From Lindgomyces ingoldianus (taxonomy: Eukaryota > Ascomycota > Dothideomycetes > Pleosporales > Lindgomycetaceae), in contig NW_022985164.1 in assembly GCF_010093535.1 (NCBI RefSeq), forward strand, positions 1-56,901: DNA of 56,901 nucleotides, in the 5' to 3' direction. Below, piece after piece: positions 12,282 through 23,448 of the stretch (position 1 is the stretch's first letter; each line of letters begins with the position of its first letter). A program made the position numbers and the translations under genes. Below the pieces are notes generated by a model. That model did no database searches. It worked only from the letters and a program-made list of their open reading frames with translations, and was not told where the DNA came from.

Positions 12282-15261
12282 TCAAAATACCGGGCTTAGA
12301 CTTTTTACACTCTTCCTGAGAAGCTCCAACCGATTTCGGATGCCGAGGCCAAATTTCGTATTGAGCTCCTCCTCTTTAATTAGCTCAATGCAATACGTCA
12401 GCATATCAACTGGCGAAGAAGTTAAGGAAAACCAAACTCCATTTCGAAGAGAAAGCATGGGCGTTCCTTGCCCAAAGCTGAGATATCGTACAAGAGTCTC
12501 GTCGTGGGGTGATACGGAATCGATTGCGAATACGGGGCCCGAGAATTGCGTCACCGTAGCGTGCGTAGATCTGATCGGTGGCTTTGCGATGCTTGTGCTC
12601 CAAAGGAGTAAGCATACACGGTAGACGACGGCCGGGATCCACAGAGGCCGGTGAGACCCAGGAAGGAGACGAATAAGGCGAACAATCTGACCACAGTGAT
12701 TCCAGATGCGTTGGGCGCTGCCAAGCGCTTGAGTGCGTGCCCAGGTGGTGGCCATGAACTGCTCTCGTGTACCTTCGCCACGGGCGAGGCTTTCGACCTC
12801 GGGGATGTTCGTCATCGATTTTAGAGAGATCAGATGAAAAATGATGAAATTAGATAAAAGGACCGGGCAGATTTGCCCCTCGGCTTGCATCCGTCTGCAG
12901 GCTAGCGTATACCAGCCGCCGAGTATCTCCTGGACTTCTCGCATATGGGCGAGATGATTTTCTGGAAGATCGATAGTGGAAGAAGCAATTCTTTGGTGTA
13001 TCTCATGGACGAGTGCTTGAAGAGGATGGAGAAGAAGACGGAGTTGAAATCGCGTTGGTCCTCGGGGATCATTAACAAGGGTATGGCTCATAAGACGTTT
13101 GAAAAGATCTTGGAGAGAAGGAGGTGTGTTTGTCCTGCTGGGGTTTGCAGAGGACCAGGCATCAGCTGAAGTGGCCTGCCAGAGGCTTTCTTGATCAGGC
13201 AGTGCAGCAGTGAGTTCGGTGGTGCAGAAGGTGGGAGCCTTATCGTAGAACAGACTGAGCTCCTGGTCGGCAATGACCCAGGAATACACGAGCCTAAAGC
13301 CAGATCAGCGTTTGAGCAATGAAACAAAGCACATTGCCTCTGACTCACCTGTTGAGAGCCTCATGATCCCGCCACTTCTGCCAGCTAATTTCGGGGCCTA
13401 ACTCGGGGAACGACTTTTCACGGTACGCAAGGAACCCGGATCGTCGGACCATCTATATTTGGTTAGGCGTGACCTATCAATTGAAAAATGGCTCTAATGC
13501 ACAACTAACCTGGAAATACGAAGTTGATTGGCTCAGAGCAGCCTAATCCAAGTTAGCACCGGGCATTAAGGAGGAAACGAGATCCTGAAGCAGCTTCTTA
13601 GATCCAACACGGATGGAAAGACTTACGCCAGTGTGCCATTTCTCGTCCGTCCACAACGCGATATTCATATAGAGCAGCGCAGTCCTAAGGGTCACCGGTT
13701 GTCTCCAGAGAGACACGTCTTTGGCTGTGAAGTCATCAAGGAGGATGCGAACTGGCTCAATCAAGATATTGGTAAAGAGAGAAGTCGGGGTAGCAGAGGC
13801 CCCAGCCGCAACAATGAGAAGAAGGTGAAGTTTGTGCATGTCGGATTGGAGCAGATTAGCGATATCCATTTGTTTCGCTGCAAAGGTCGGGTAGAAGGGC
13901 TCGAATCGCGCGCTATAAGACCGCAAAAGAGTCTCCACTGCCGTAGCAGATGGAGTAGGAAGGCTACCGTCCACCCCGCCAGGTGATGTCCTAGCGGGCA
14001 GCGAAGGTGGCGATAGCCGAGCGGATTTAGAAAGTTGACGAGCCTGTTGGATGAACCCGTTAGCTACATCCATGACAGATACTCGAAGCGAATCCTCAAT
14101 TGAGTCGAGGTTCAGGAACTTATCGGAAGCAGCTTTAGAGAACGTACGCGAGAGCATGGATTCCTCCCAGATTTGGGGGTGGTTGTTCGGGATTGCTTTG
14201 ATGCCATCATAGTAGTTTACAGAAGTGCTGGGGATATTCGCGTTACATCGGAAGGTTGTCCATTCGTCTTGCACACCGCTCGGGGAATCAGAATCCGGAG
14301 CGGAATACTCGCTAATAGACAGAGATGGGACTGCCCTTGTATGTGGCAGCTGTGGAGGGGATGCGGACAACGATTGGCTTGGCCAGGCGTTTATTGATGA
14401 AGGCGATTCGCAAACCGGCGATTCGAAGGTGCGCATTTGACCCATTGGAGTAGAGTTACCATCAACATCCTGGGACCACATTCGCATATCTGCCTCGTTC
14501 GGTATCAGTCCAGGGATCTCGTTCTCGAAGCCAAGTCCAATGGGCATTGCACCATCATCAGACCATGCCTGGGGATTCATATAGGGTTCGAATGGGTCCG
14601 TTGTAAGGGGTTCGCCGTACGTGAAGGATTCTGGCGTTTGGGGTGTTAATCGCCCAGAACTGATGAAGCTGGTTTTGTCCATTTGATGTGGAAAGACTGC
14701 CAGGCCTTGCTCAGGGCTCCCAAAATCCGAGTAGCAACCGTCAATGATTTGAGGACTGAAAGTTGGGAGCGGTGTGAGCATATGCATGCTGTTGAAGTCC
14801 GGTTGGTGACCCAATTTTACAGCGGTAGCCATGTCCATTTGAGAAGCAGCTCTCACGAGCAGGTGTCCATTTGAAGATGGGACGCTTCGTGGTGAACCGT
14901 GACGACTCATCGTTGGGATGGAGTTGGTTGAGGGGTATCTCTTGGGAGACACCATCTTGTTCTTTGTTTGGCGGGGGTAATTGCTATCTGATGTTCGTCG
15001 AGTTGATCTTGGCTCGCACTGGAGGCCTTTCGTAGTACAACGAGAACATGATGGGATCTAAAGGCAAGCTTCGTTAGAGAGGCACTAAGACTTGACAGTG
15101 AGATCCAAGCTTACAGCTTTGTCGCACTTTGTCTTTGCTTTGGCACAGATTGTGCAGGCAATTGCTCGTCTTTGGGCCATCTTGGGGTAAGGGCTGTGGT
15201 GTTTGGAATATGGTGAGCCTTGAGGTGTCAGGCTAGACTCAAGTTTGGGTGATGGATTCAT
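12282..15261 (-). CDS. Zn2Cys6 transcription factor, 908 aa, five exons
   Basis: Probable pathway-specific or global regulator. The exons are 15115-15261, 13627-15057, 13510-13542, 13349-13452 and 12282-13293. The zinc cluster is Cys 36, 39, 46, 53, 56 and 63, split by the first intron between the third and fourth Cys. A long Ser/Pro-rich linker follows (residues about 70-330). Then comes a Fungal_trans-like middle homology region across exons 2 to 5, with the SYARFEPFYPTF, FTAKDVSLWRQP and YFQMVRRSG blocks. Exon 3 is only 33 bases, but it restores the frame and supplies the conserved SYFQ stretch. I chose the Met at 15261; the Met at 15180, 27 codons on, is nearly as good. The targets are unknown. 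Confidence 0.85.
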
Positions 15262-18200
15262 TGAATATGTGAGGCGAGGGGGAGGAGCAGTGATATAAAA
15301 AGAGTGCGCTTGGAATAGAAGCCGAACGCGGGGAGGTGCAGTGATGGGGTGCAGTTGAGACGAGGGAGGGAGTGGTGAAATATGAGTGGTGAGATTCAAA
15401 GTAGTGGGATGTGCTTAAGATGTTTGCTCAAGCTCACAGGGGAAGTGGTGGCTGATTCAAAAACTGGAGACTTCCGTGCGATACCTATATCCTCGATTCT
15501 GAGTGCCTCTGATTCCCGGAGACTTGCAGCCAGACTAAGGTGCTTTTCCAACGGCTGCCCTGTGCAGACCTTGATTCAGATTCAAGGGCCAATGACACAC
15601 CCAGGATAATGTTACCTTTCATAAAGATAACCGATCGCCTTCCAAGCTGGTTCGGACTGTGCGTGGAGGTGGGGAGTGACAATCCCTGATGTTCTCAAAC
15701 ATGCTCCTAGCGCCTAGCCTTGCAACCATCCTGCGATTCCTGCCCCAGGAGCGCCAGGATGATCCGCCAAATTGGACACAGAAAGCAGCAAATGCATTGC
15801 CTGTTTCAGCTGAGCAAAGAGCTTGCAAGGGATGTCCTGCAGGCTGACTAGGCCGGGGTGGCACTGTTGTCGAAGGATGATCTGACCACCCTACGATGAC
15901 GATGGGAGATGGCAGGTCGCTTGAGACCCAAGCTGTGGCTTGAGCCTTGCGGATGCCGGCGAGCACAGCAGCCTTGCACTTGGGATCGTAAATGTGGGCA
16001 ATGCCTCATGTCTTTGCGTAAGCTAATGTGCGTGATAGATTAGTGGTGAACGGCATTCACCTGGTTACCACACACACAGGGTGGGAGCAACTGGAGGCCT
16101 GGATGCCACAAGAAGCGCCGCCGCCGAGGAGGAGAGCAGGTCAGTGGCGAAAGGGCGAAGCATGTCTCTTGCCTGTGAAACGAAACTCCGGGGCTGGGCC
16201 AGTGGATGCTTGAGGTAGACCCGTTGTGGGGTGCAAACTGGCGAGGAGGAAGAGGTGTCTGCGCAGCGCTCTAATGGCGCAGGGCAACAGAGCGATTGGG
16301 CCAGAATTGGAGAGAGGAACAGTTCGACTGCAGCTGCAAGCGCAATATCGAAGAGAGCGATGAGTGCAGGAGGTGGGAGAGGATTGGCGAGGTGTGGGAT
16401 CCATTTTCGGCTGAGGCGCGGGTTCGCGGGGCCAGGGCAGCCTCCACGATGCGTCCCTTGACAGCCTGGACATCCGCCGCCAGACGACGGCCGCGACGAT
16501 CTCGGGAACGAGTTAAACAACGGTTCGATACCCGTCCGCCAGCCTCGCCATCGCTGTGCATTGTGGACATTTCGCTCGACAGCGTCACGGAACCTGCACG
16601 CCTGCTATTTCTGCACACTGTGGCCGAAGCTAGGCAGTGCGCGTGAGGAGCACAATGCAGCGACGTGCAGAGACCTGCAGAGCGGTGTCATCCCGCTCTT
16701 TTTGCGGTCGTCCTGCAAGGCACAAATTGGTACTGGGGCTGCCAAATCGCCGTTTCTGGTATGTCGGGTAATATTCTGGTGAGATGAGCGTGGCTGGACA
16801 AAACCGCCGGCCAACCACATGCACTCTCTGGCGGCACAGGGACCCCATGCTCTCGGTGGCCTTCCGGATGGGGAACTATTAGGGTCCTGCCTGGTCGTTT
16901 TGGGTAGACTACCCTCTCCTCACTACTGTCTCCCGATGTGGAACAAGAGAGAAATCACCGACGGCTTCTAGAAAACCACCGCTGCCCTTCCATGACCTTG
17001 CCCGGCTAGTCACTTTGCCTTTGCCTGTAATCCCGCTCTCATAATACACACCGCATCCCATCAATATGTTAGCATCTCCACAAACAACAAGTGGAATCTT
17101 CAGGAGAGCTTACAGGACGCGGTCACACTGCCAAGCTGCTCCTGCTGGCTTTCTCTCAGGATCAACAGCATTTGCGGCCGTCGCTTTCTCGACTGAGAAG
17201 AATCGTATTGAGAGGGGTAAGCAAGCCACAAATTCAGCTTTCGACGCCATATGCTCCTCAACAAAGCCTGCGTAATCAGCCTTATGGGAAACCCCATCGA
17301 AGGAAGGGACTGCTGTATCTCGCCCTATTCGTTCCTCACTGCCGTCTCTTTTTTAGCGATGTCCAGAGCAGCAATCCGGAGATGAGAGAACAGTGGCTAC
17401 ACCAGAGCGGCAGCCACAGTGTTGACGAGGCTCTCGAATAATCGGAAGGATGCGGTCAGTGACAATCGGCTGGACATGTTTACGGCGGCTTCGGCTTTCG
17501 TGAGAGTTGCAGACCTCCATCCTTCTGAATTGGGCCAGGTCGCGTGAAGAATGCTCCATTGTAGAAGGCCTTGCAGCTGCAGGATTGACCACGCTACCGT
17601 CCTTCCTCACTGCTGCAGTGGGAGTGGACAGGATCCAAGAGTTCCTTCTCCTGACTTTGAATATTACGCTCCTTCATCTTGCAATGCTGAAGTGCACACG
17701 TGGTGATCTAAGGCGTGCGGCGAGCGAACCCTTGGTTCACTCCAGGCTTACTGTTGACAGATTGTGGATAGCGAAGACTTCGCTCTCTCGGCAACTCCCG
17801 CCTCGGGAGCGATGCTAGAGGGATCAGATGACAGATGGCCCTCGATCAGTCTCCCAAGGCCCAACCACGGGCGGCCTGTGGGATTTGCAAGACTGAGACA
17901 GCTCGCAGCATGGCCGTATTCCCTTTCTTAGACCCCACCGATTTGCAATGCTTATTACAACGTACCAGAAACAACACAGCGAGTTCCTCATCTTGCTAAT
18001 TAAGTTCAAATGCTGTTGATATCGACGTTTAGGGTTGCATTGCGCGAAAGAGGGCAATCGGTAGACAAAGCTGCAGAACAACTAGTCGCACAGTGTTGGA
18101 GTGCGCTCAGACTCCGTATGGCCCCAGACTAATGTTTCGAAGCGTAGCACGACATTTGTGATGCTGATTGATGGTATCCGGACTCAATGAGGATAGGGCC

Positions 18201-18766
18201 TTGGGGCGATGTCTCGTGGAATCTCTGAGTTTGCTGCAGGTACCCATTAGTGCCTGTGCTTGCAAAGCACCTTAAATTCTCGTATGTTTTGACAAGGAGA
18301 CCTGCGGGGAACAAGAGGGGAAGTTTTCGCGGTCAGCAGCACTGCCTCAATGTGTCGTTGAGTCCAAGGATAGAATCCTCGGCCGCGTTCGGCAATACGA
18401 GTGAAGACTTTGGGTCGGAAATGAAAACGAATGCCCGACGTGGGAGGAGCATTTCCCTCTTCAGCAGAACGGCCCCGACTTTTGATGAAGATTTGGTGGT
18501 ATTGCTGATGTTGAGGTAGCACGGTTGGACTATAGTGTGATGAAAAAGAATTGAAGCCGGCGTAGAGCGTGGTTGACTGGAGCTGACAAAAGGGGCTATG
18601 TCACACAATACTCGCTAGCGTCTATAGTGACATTCTCCAATTTTCTTATCGCGACATGTTCTTTCATCCACTTCATTTCTTGTGGGAAACTTCCTCCACA
18701 ATTGCTTTACGTTACTATTCTTAAAAAAAAATTTAAAAAAAGACCCCACCCAGCCCATCGGAAATA
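15262..18766. other. Intergenic, no convincing gene
   Basis: 3.5 kb between two divergent genes. The 16.0-16.8 kb part is GC-rich with open frames on both strands, which looks like composition rather than coding. An A-rich run at about 18721-18745 precedes THI80. The plus-strand frame at 17066 begins with a presequence-like stretch but cannot be extended. Confidence 0.45.
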
Positions 18767-19618
18767 ATGACAGTGGCTGAAACGAGGGAATTCGACCCAG
18801 GTCTCTTTCTTGCGGAAGGTGATCTCCCAAGTGATACCGTCACTCCAGATCTTCTCATACTAAACCAGCCAATCGCGAGCTTTGATGTATTTGCACGGCT
18901 CTGGAGACATACGATTTATCAGATATGTGCCGATGGTGGTGCGAACAGATTGTACGACATGTTCGAGGGGGCGCTGGAACTTCGAAGAGGGGACTTCGTA
19001 AGAGGAAACCGCACCGCCTCATTGTCAATCACTGATCTTTGGAAGTTGCCAGATGCTATTCATGGAGACCTTGATTCACTGCGAGATGACGTACGAGCTT
19101 ATTATACATCACGTGGCGTTGATGTATCCCAGGACCTCGACCAATATAGTACAGACTTCGGCAAGGCTATGCAGAAAATCTTCTCACGAGACTCGCCTTC
19201 GCCACAGAGGGAGGTAATAGTGCTTGGGACTCTGGCAGGAAGAGTTGATCAAGGTCTAGGGCTGCTCCATGAATTAATCAGAGAAGAGTCGAGGCACCCA
19301 GATCTCCAACTGTGGCTCTTCTCTGAGTCAAACGTGTCCTTTATTCTGAAGGCCACACATAACATTATCCAAAACACGCTATCCAATAGGCTGTTCACCA
19401 GAAATGTTGGCCTTCTTCCAATCTACGGCCCTGCGGTTATCACCACGACTGGGTTGGAATGGGATGTGAAGGATTGGGAGACCCAGATGGGCCACCAGGT
19501 CAGTACCAGCAACCACACTGTGGCCGAAGAGGTCCATGTGCAGACCAACGCACCAATCCTGTTCACAATTGAAAGAGCTGTCCTCGCCACGGGTGCAAAG
19601 CCAGCACAGCGGAGATGA
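18767..19618 (+). CDS. THI80: Thiamine pyrophosphokinase
   Basis: Transfers pyrophosphate from ATP to thiamine, giving thiamine diphosphate, the cofactor of pyruvate decarboxylase and transketolase; expected to be cytosolic. The protein is 283 aa, intronless, within the usual size. It has the nucleotide and thiamine site motifs in order: CADGGANRLYD (54-64), IHGDLDSLR (98-106), DQYSTDFGKA (125-134) and LGTLAGRVDQ. The C-terminal half matches the thiamine-binding domain with a TTGLEWDV-type strand. The ATG at 18767 follows an A-rich leader and gives the full N-terminus. I see no TPP riboswitch-like structure upstream, as usual for this gene in fungi. An overlapping minus-strand frame at its end is probably a shadow. 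Confidence 0.93.
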   Translation: MTVAETREFDPGLFLAEGDLPSDTVTPDLLILNQPIASFDVFARLWRHTIYQICADGGANRLYDMFEGALELRRGDFVRGNRTASLSITDLWKLPDAIHGDLDSLRDDVRAYYTSRGVDVSQDLDQYSTDFGKAMQKIFSRDSPSPQREVIVLGTLAGRVDQGLGLLHELIREESRHPDLQLWLFSESNVSFILKATHNIIQNTLSNRLFTRNVGLLPIYGPAVITTTGLEWDVKDWETQMGHQVSTSNHTVAEEVHVQTNAPILFTIERAVLATGAKPAQRR

Positions 19619-21168
19619 TTTGTACGCCGAAGAGTGCGTATTGCGCACTGGTTGACGCCTCATTTGAGGCTCTTCTTCTTGGGTACATCAGCATTTGCGG
19701 CGCTCGTAATTCTAGATACCCCATTCGTAGCGGATTGAAAAACTGGAAGTTGAGGCGATTTTCCGAAGACCGTGCACTAGAAGGATCTCCGTTCATTTGA
19801 GAGAAGGAATGGAAGAAACTCCCTCTGCGCGGGCTTCTGCAAGCCACAAAATCTCTGCATCTCTGCATCTCTCCTTTTACGAAATGGAACCTCTCACACG
19901 ACGCGGAAAACTTGACGAGACTATTGTAGAAGTTAGCCTTGCGCCGAACCATCAACCAAACTGCTGGGAGCTTGCCGACGTCGTGGTTCTCTGAGATGTC
20001 ACGTTGTTGGTGAAACAAAATCATTTCCGCTCTAGATTCCATGGGCATGAATGTACATACATAGCCACGTTGTTTCTGATGAAAGAAGGATTCAGGGCCG
20101 ACGAGCGCGGGGGAGACCGAGGAGGGGTGCCAGAAGCGTGCACCAAGGTATCCTTTCACGATGACACCATTGCATTCCTTGGAGTAGGCGTTCCACCTCA
20201 CCATGACAGCTGCAACCCAGGCCCATCGCATCCAGTGTGCAGAGTACTGCTTCAGTCGTTGGTGATTTTCCTTTGCGGCGCTTGGAGATACTCATTTTCA
20301 CGATCGCACGGGCGAGAGAAGGAACGATGATGGGGATGCACTAAGGCAGAGTGTTTGAAGATGTTGTTTCGGCACACCTGGCAGCCTTTTTCCACGGTGG
20401 GACACCCGGAGGCTTGCATCTGCCGAATATCGTGTACTACGAGACCTCATTCGCAGGCGTCATGACGTTCTCGCAACACGCTCTCCGCACGACAAAGCCG
20501 ATGCGGGAGCTGCTAATGAGGTCACGAAGGCGGAGTGATTCGTCAGCACCGTATGATTAGTTTCAGTCCAAAAAAGCTGGATAGATACAGGATCGATACA
20601 GGATCGATACAAGATCGATAGCACAGATATATTGACAGCCCCGTGATTGGCCAATTGGTGGCATTCGCTCCTGTTTTCGTTCATGGGTGGGTCCGTGTTC
20701 CTGTTCCCTGTGGCTAGCTGATTGTCAACGCTATCGCACAGCTCCATCTCCATCGGCGGGTCACCCAACAAAATCAGACGTCGCTGTCTTGTCACGCTCG
20801 CTATCTCCAAGGGCTCCAAGAGTCTGTCCCTTCGCTGACACGTCCACTCGCTCGTTCGAAGAGACAAGCAACAGCCTGAACGCCTTTTTACCCATCGGGT
20901 TGTTAGCTTTGTGCCTAGGTCAGCTAGCGCTTCAAAGCTCCCTCCAGCTCAACATCGTCCTGCGCAATACTCGACTGCTCAACGGCGGCTCTCCAACCTC
21001 TGATTCTTGCAAACTGCCCCCAGCTACTCCTTCCTTTAGAACATGTTATAAACAAACTCGTTGTGCTGCCCGTATATTGCGTTGCTGGAAAAGTCGGACC
21101 GTCCGTTGCCTGTCCACCGTGGTGAGGAGACCCGGACAAAGCGAGTAGAGGACACACAGTGCACTGGG
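19619..21168. other. Intergenic between THI80 and the KRE6-like gene
   Basis: No gene that I can support. A 222-codon minus-strand frame (19563-20231) overlaps the THI80 end and resembles nothing known. The stretch carries the KRE6-like promoter and leader, including an 11-bp tandem repeat at 20584-20620. Confidence 0.4.
20584..20620. repeat. 11-bp tandem repeat, three copies
   Basis: GATACAGGATC occurs twice and GATACAAGATC once, followed by GATA. It lies about 550 bp upstream of the KRE6-like start and includes repeated GATC and GATA cores. Any regulatory role is guesswork. Confidence 0.8.
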
Positions 21169-23448
21169 ATGGCACCGCTGCGGAAAGCTGCGTCACACTC
21201 TCTGATTCGGGGTTTGGGATCAGAAGAACTGGGGGATGCCCAACAATTCGGACGGTCCGCATCGAGCCTCAACGCAGAGCGGGTTTCTGCTTCTCTCCGC
21301 GACCCCGAGCCTCGGTCCTTGGATAAGTCGGCAAGCTCGCCGAACTTGCTGCAGAAGAAGACCTCGAAGAGTCCCCAAGCTGAGACTTCCGACCCCGCAG
21401 GTTCCTCAACACTGCTTCCACCGCCTCAAGCTCGCCGCCCATCCTCCTACGTCCCCCCTGTATCCTCTCCATTGAACCCTGGCACATCTCCAGACCCTAG
21501 AAATAGTGGCAGAGCTGATAGTGATGGGCAAAGCAGACCGGGCGATGACTCTAAACCCTCCTCGGGCCTGCAAACCTGCAACGGCGATTCACCCAGTCGA
21601 CGGCCACCTCCTCGACCCCCCTTGCGACGACCGAAGCAAAGAGGCACCCCTGAGATGCCTGAGGTTGAGTCTCGTCGTGTGAGCACTCCCCTGACTGTCC
21701 AGGAACTTGGCTCCGACTACACGCGCTATTTCAACCCCTTCACAGATAGTGCAAGAAGCTCTTTTGTAGACATATCCACAAATCCGCTTCCACGCTACCC
21801 CTCCAACTCGCGCGCGAACACCTTGCCTAACCCTGCGAATCCTTTCAGCACACCAAATGCGTCAACAACTAAACTGAACGCAGACCCCGACCCCGAGAAG
21901 CATGGATATTTGGTTGATGACCGTTTAGGGGCGCCATACGATGAGAAAGGAAGCTGGAGCTGGCCTCTAATCACGGACAAGGAAGAGGACGATGATGAAA
22001 TGCATATGCCCAGGGATGATGATGACATCATGTACAAGCCGCATTGGAGAGACCATTTCTCGAGGGCCAACATTGTGTCGACTGTTGGCCTGTTCATGAT
22101 GATCTTGGGCCTCCTATTTGTCTTCATTGTCCTTCCTGTGATAAGTTACGCCGGATATATAAATTTCAGCTCCGGATATTCTACGCCGCTTTCGCAGATG
22201 ACTAGGCTTTATCCGCACGCAGAGACATGGGCCACCGTGAACAATGAAACGTACCCTCTTCTGAAGAATATCAGGACCGGTCTGATCGACCCTGACACTC
22301 CCCAGAGTGCAAAGACGATAACAGGTCTTCATGGCGACGAGTATGTCCTCGTTTTTAGTGACGAGTTTAACAACAACAATCGCACTTTTTATGAAGGCGA
22401 TGACCCGTTCTGGTTTGCCCCTGACATTTGGTACGGCGCTACACAAGACCTGGACTGGTATGACCCGGACGCGGTTACCACGTGGGATGGTACGCTCGAG
22501 CTTCGGCTGGACAAGTTCCTCAATCATGGGTTGAACTTCCGCTCAGGGATGTTGAATAGCTGGAATCATCTATGCTTTAAGGGCGGAATTTTCGAGGTAT
22601 CTGTCTCTCTCCCTGGGCCAGCCGCAGCTATGGGACTGTGGCCAGGAGCTTGGACAATGGGCAATCTTGGTCGACCAGGGTATCTCTCAACAACGGAAGG
22701 ACTGTGGCCGTACACCTACAACACCTGCGATGCCGGTATTACACCCAATCAATCGTCCTACGACGGCCTGAGCCGGCTTCCCGGTCAACGGCTACCTTCC
22801 TGCACTTGTCCGGGTGAAGACCATCCTACGCCGGGGACAGGAAGAGGAGCGCCGGAAATTGATATCTTCGAAGCTGGTGCTAGCTACGGAGGCTTGCCGA
22901 TTGCAACTCAGAGTTACCAGGTAGCACCTTTTGATTTGTGGTACTATCCTGACTACGAATTCACTGCATTCCCCGATTACAGTATCAGCTATACCAATGG
23001 ATACACGGGAGGGCCATTTCAGCAAGCCATCTCTGCAACCACGAACCTCAACAAGAATTGGTATGATGGAAAACAATACCAGAAATACTCATTCGAATAT
23101 GTGCCAGGCCAAGGTGAAGATGCCTACATTGGATGGAAAGTTGGAAACCAGATGACTTTTTACATTGATGGACGAGCCATCGGACCTAATGGCAACATCG
23201 GCTCTCGTCAGATATCTCAGGAACCAATGTCCTTGGTCCTCAACCTAGGCATCAGCAACTCTTGGACGTTCATCGATTGGGAAAAACTCAAGTTCCCGAC
23301 AGTAATGCGTGTGGACTATGTGAGGTGGTATCAGAAGGCTGGAAGGGAGTCTGTTACTTGTGACCCCCCCGGGTATGAGACCACCACATATATAAAGGAC
23401 CACCTCAACGCCTATACAAATCCGAACTTCACAGTAGGTCGTCCCTAG
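21169..23448 (+). CDS. KRE6/SKN1-type GH16 beta-1,6-glucan synthesis protein
   Basis: Type II membrane protein needed for cell-wall beta-1,6-glucan assembly, acting in the secretory pathway or at the plasma membrane. It is 759 aa and intronless. The N-terminal 300 residues are a Ser/Pro/Arg-rich, acidic cytosolic tail. One membrane segment follows at about residues 303-326 (VGLFMMILGLLFVFIVLPV). The lumenal domain has the family-16 glycoside hydrolase fold of the SKN1/KRE6 group, with the catalytic box EIDIFE at 563-568 (nucleophile E563, acid/base E568). The FSDEFN, W-rich and NLGISNSW blocks are also present. The frame is open 36 codons further upstream, but the Met of MAPLRKAASHS fits the family best. 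It is intact. Paralogues KRE6 and SKN1 cannot be told apart here. Confidence 0.92.
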   Translation: MAPLRKAASHSLIRGLGSEELGDAQQFGRSASSLNAERVSASLRDPEPRSLDKSASSPNLLQKKTSKSPQAETSDPAGSSTLLPPPQARRPSSYVPPVSSPLNPGTSPDPRNSGRADSDGQSRPGDDSKPSSGLQTCNGDSPSRRPPPRPPLRRPKQRGTPEMPEVESRRVSTPLTVQELGSDYTRYFNPFTDSARSSFVDISTNPLPRYPSNSRANTLPNPANPFSTPNASTTKLNADPDPEKHGYLVDDRLGAPYDEKGSWSWPLITDKEEDDDEMHMPRDDDDIMYKPHWRDHFSRANIVSTVGLFMMILGLLFVFIVLPVISYAGYINFSSGYSTPLSQMTRLYPHAETWATVNNETYPLLKNIRTGLIDPDTPQSAKTITGLHGDEYVLVFSDEFNNNNRTFYEGDDPFWFAPDIWYGATQDLDWYDPDAVTTWDGTLELRLDKFLNHGLNFRSGMLNSWNHLCFKGGIFEVSVSLPGPAAAMGLWPGAWTMGNLGRPGYLSTTEGLWPYTYNTCDAGITPNQSSYDGLSRLPGQRLPSCTCPGEDHPTPGTGRGAPEIDIFEAGASYGGLPIATQSYQVAPFDLWYYPDYEFTAFPDYSISYTNGYTGGPFQQAISATTNLNKNWYDGKQYQKYSFEYVPGQGEDAYIGWKVGNQMTFYIDGRAIGPNGNIGSRQISQEPMSLVLNLGISNSWTFIDWEKLKFPTVMRVDYVRWYQKAGRESVTCDPPGYETTTYIKDHLNAYTNPNFTVGRP

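Noticed and set aside
16065..16520. 151-codon minus-strand frame, Cys/Pro-rich
   Set aside because: GC-rich sequence open in several frames at once. No domain and no splice context.
17066..17275. Short plus-strand frame with a mitochondrial presequence-like start and a GTAAGC donor
   Set aside because: I could not find a second exon or any known family, so this is probably chance.
18600..18766. TPP riboswitch upstream of THI80
   Set aside because: None of the conserved thiamine-box sequence (CUGAGA-type) is seen in the leader, and fungal TPP riboswitches are typical of other thiamine genes.
19563..20231. 222-codon minus-strand frame overlapping the end of THI80
   Set aside because: It resembles no family and overlaps a certain gene. 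Possible splice versions did not give a recognisable protein. The length alone is not enough.
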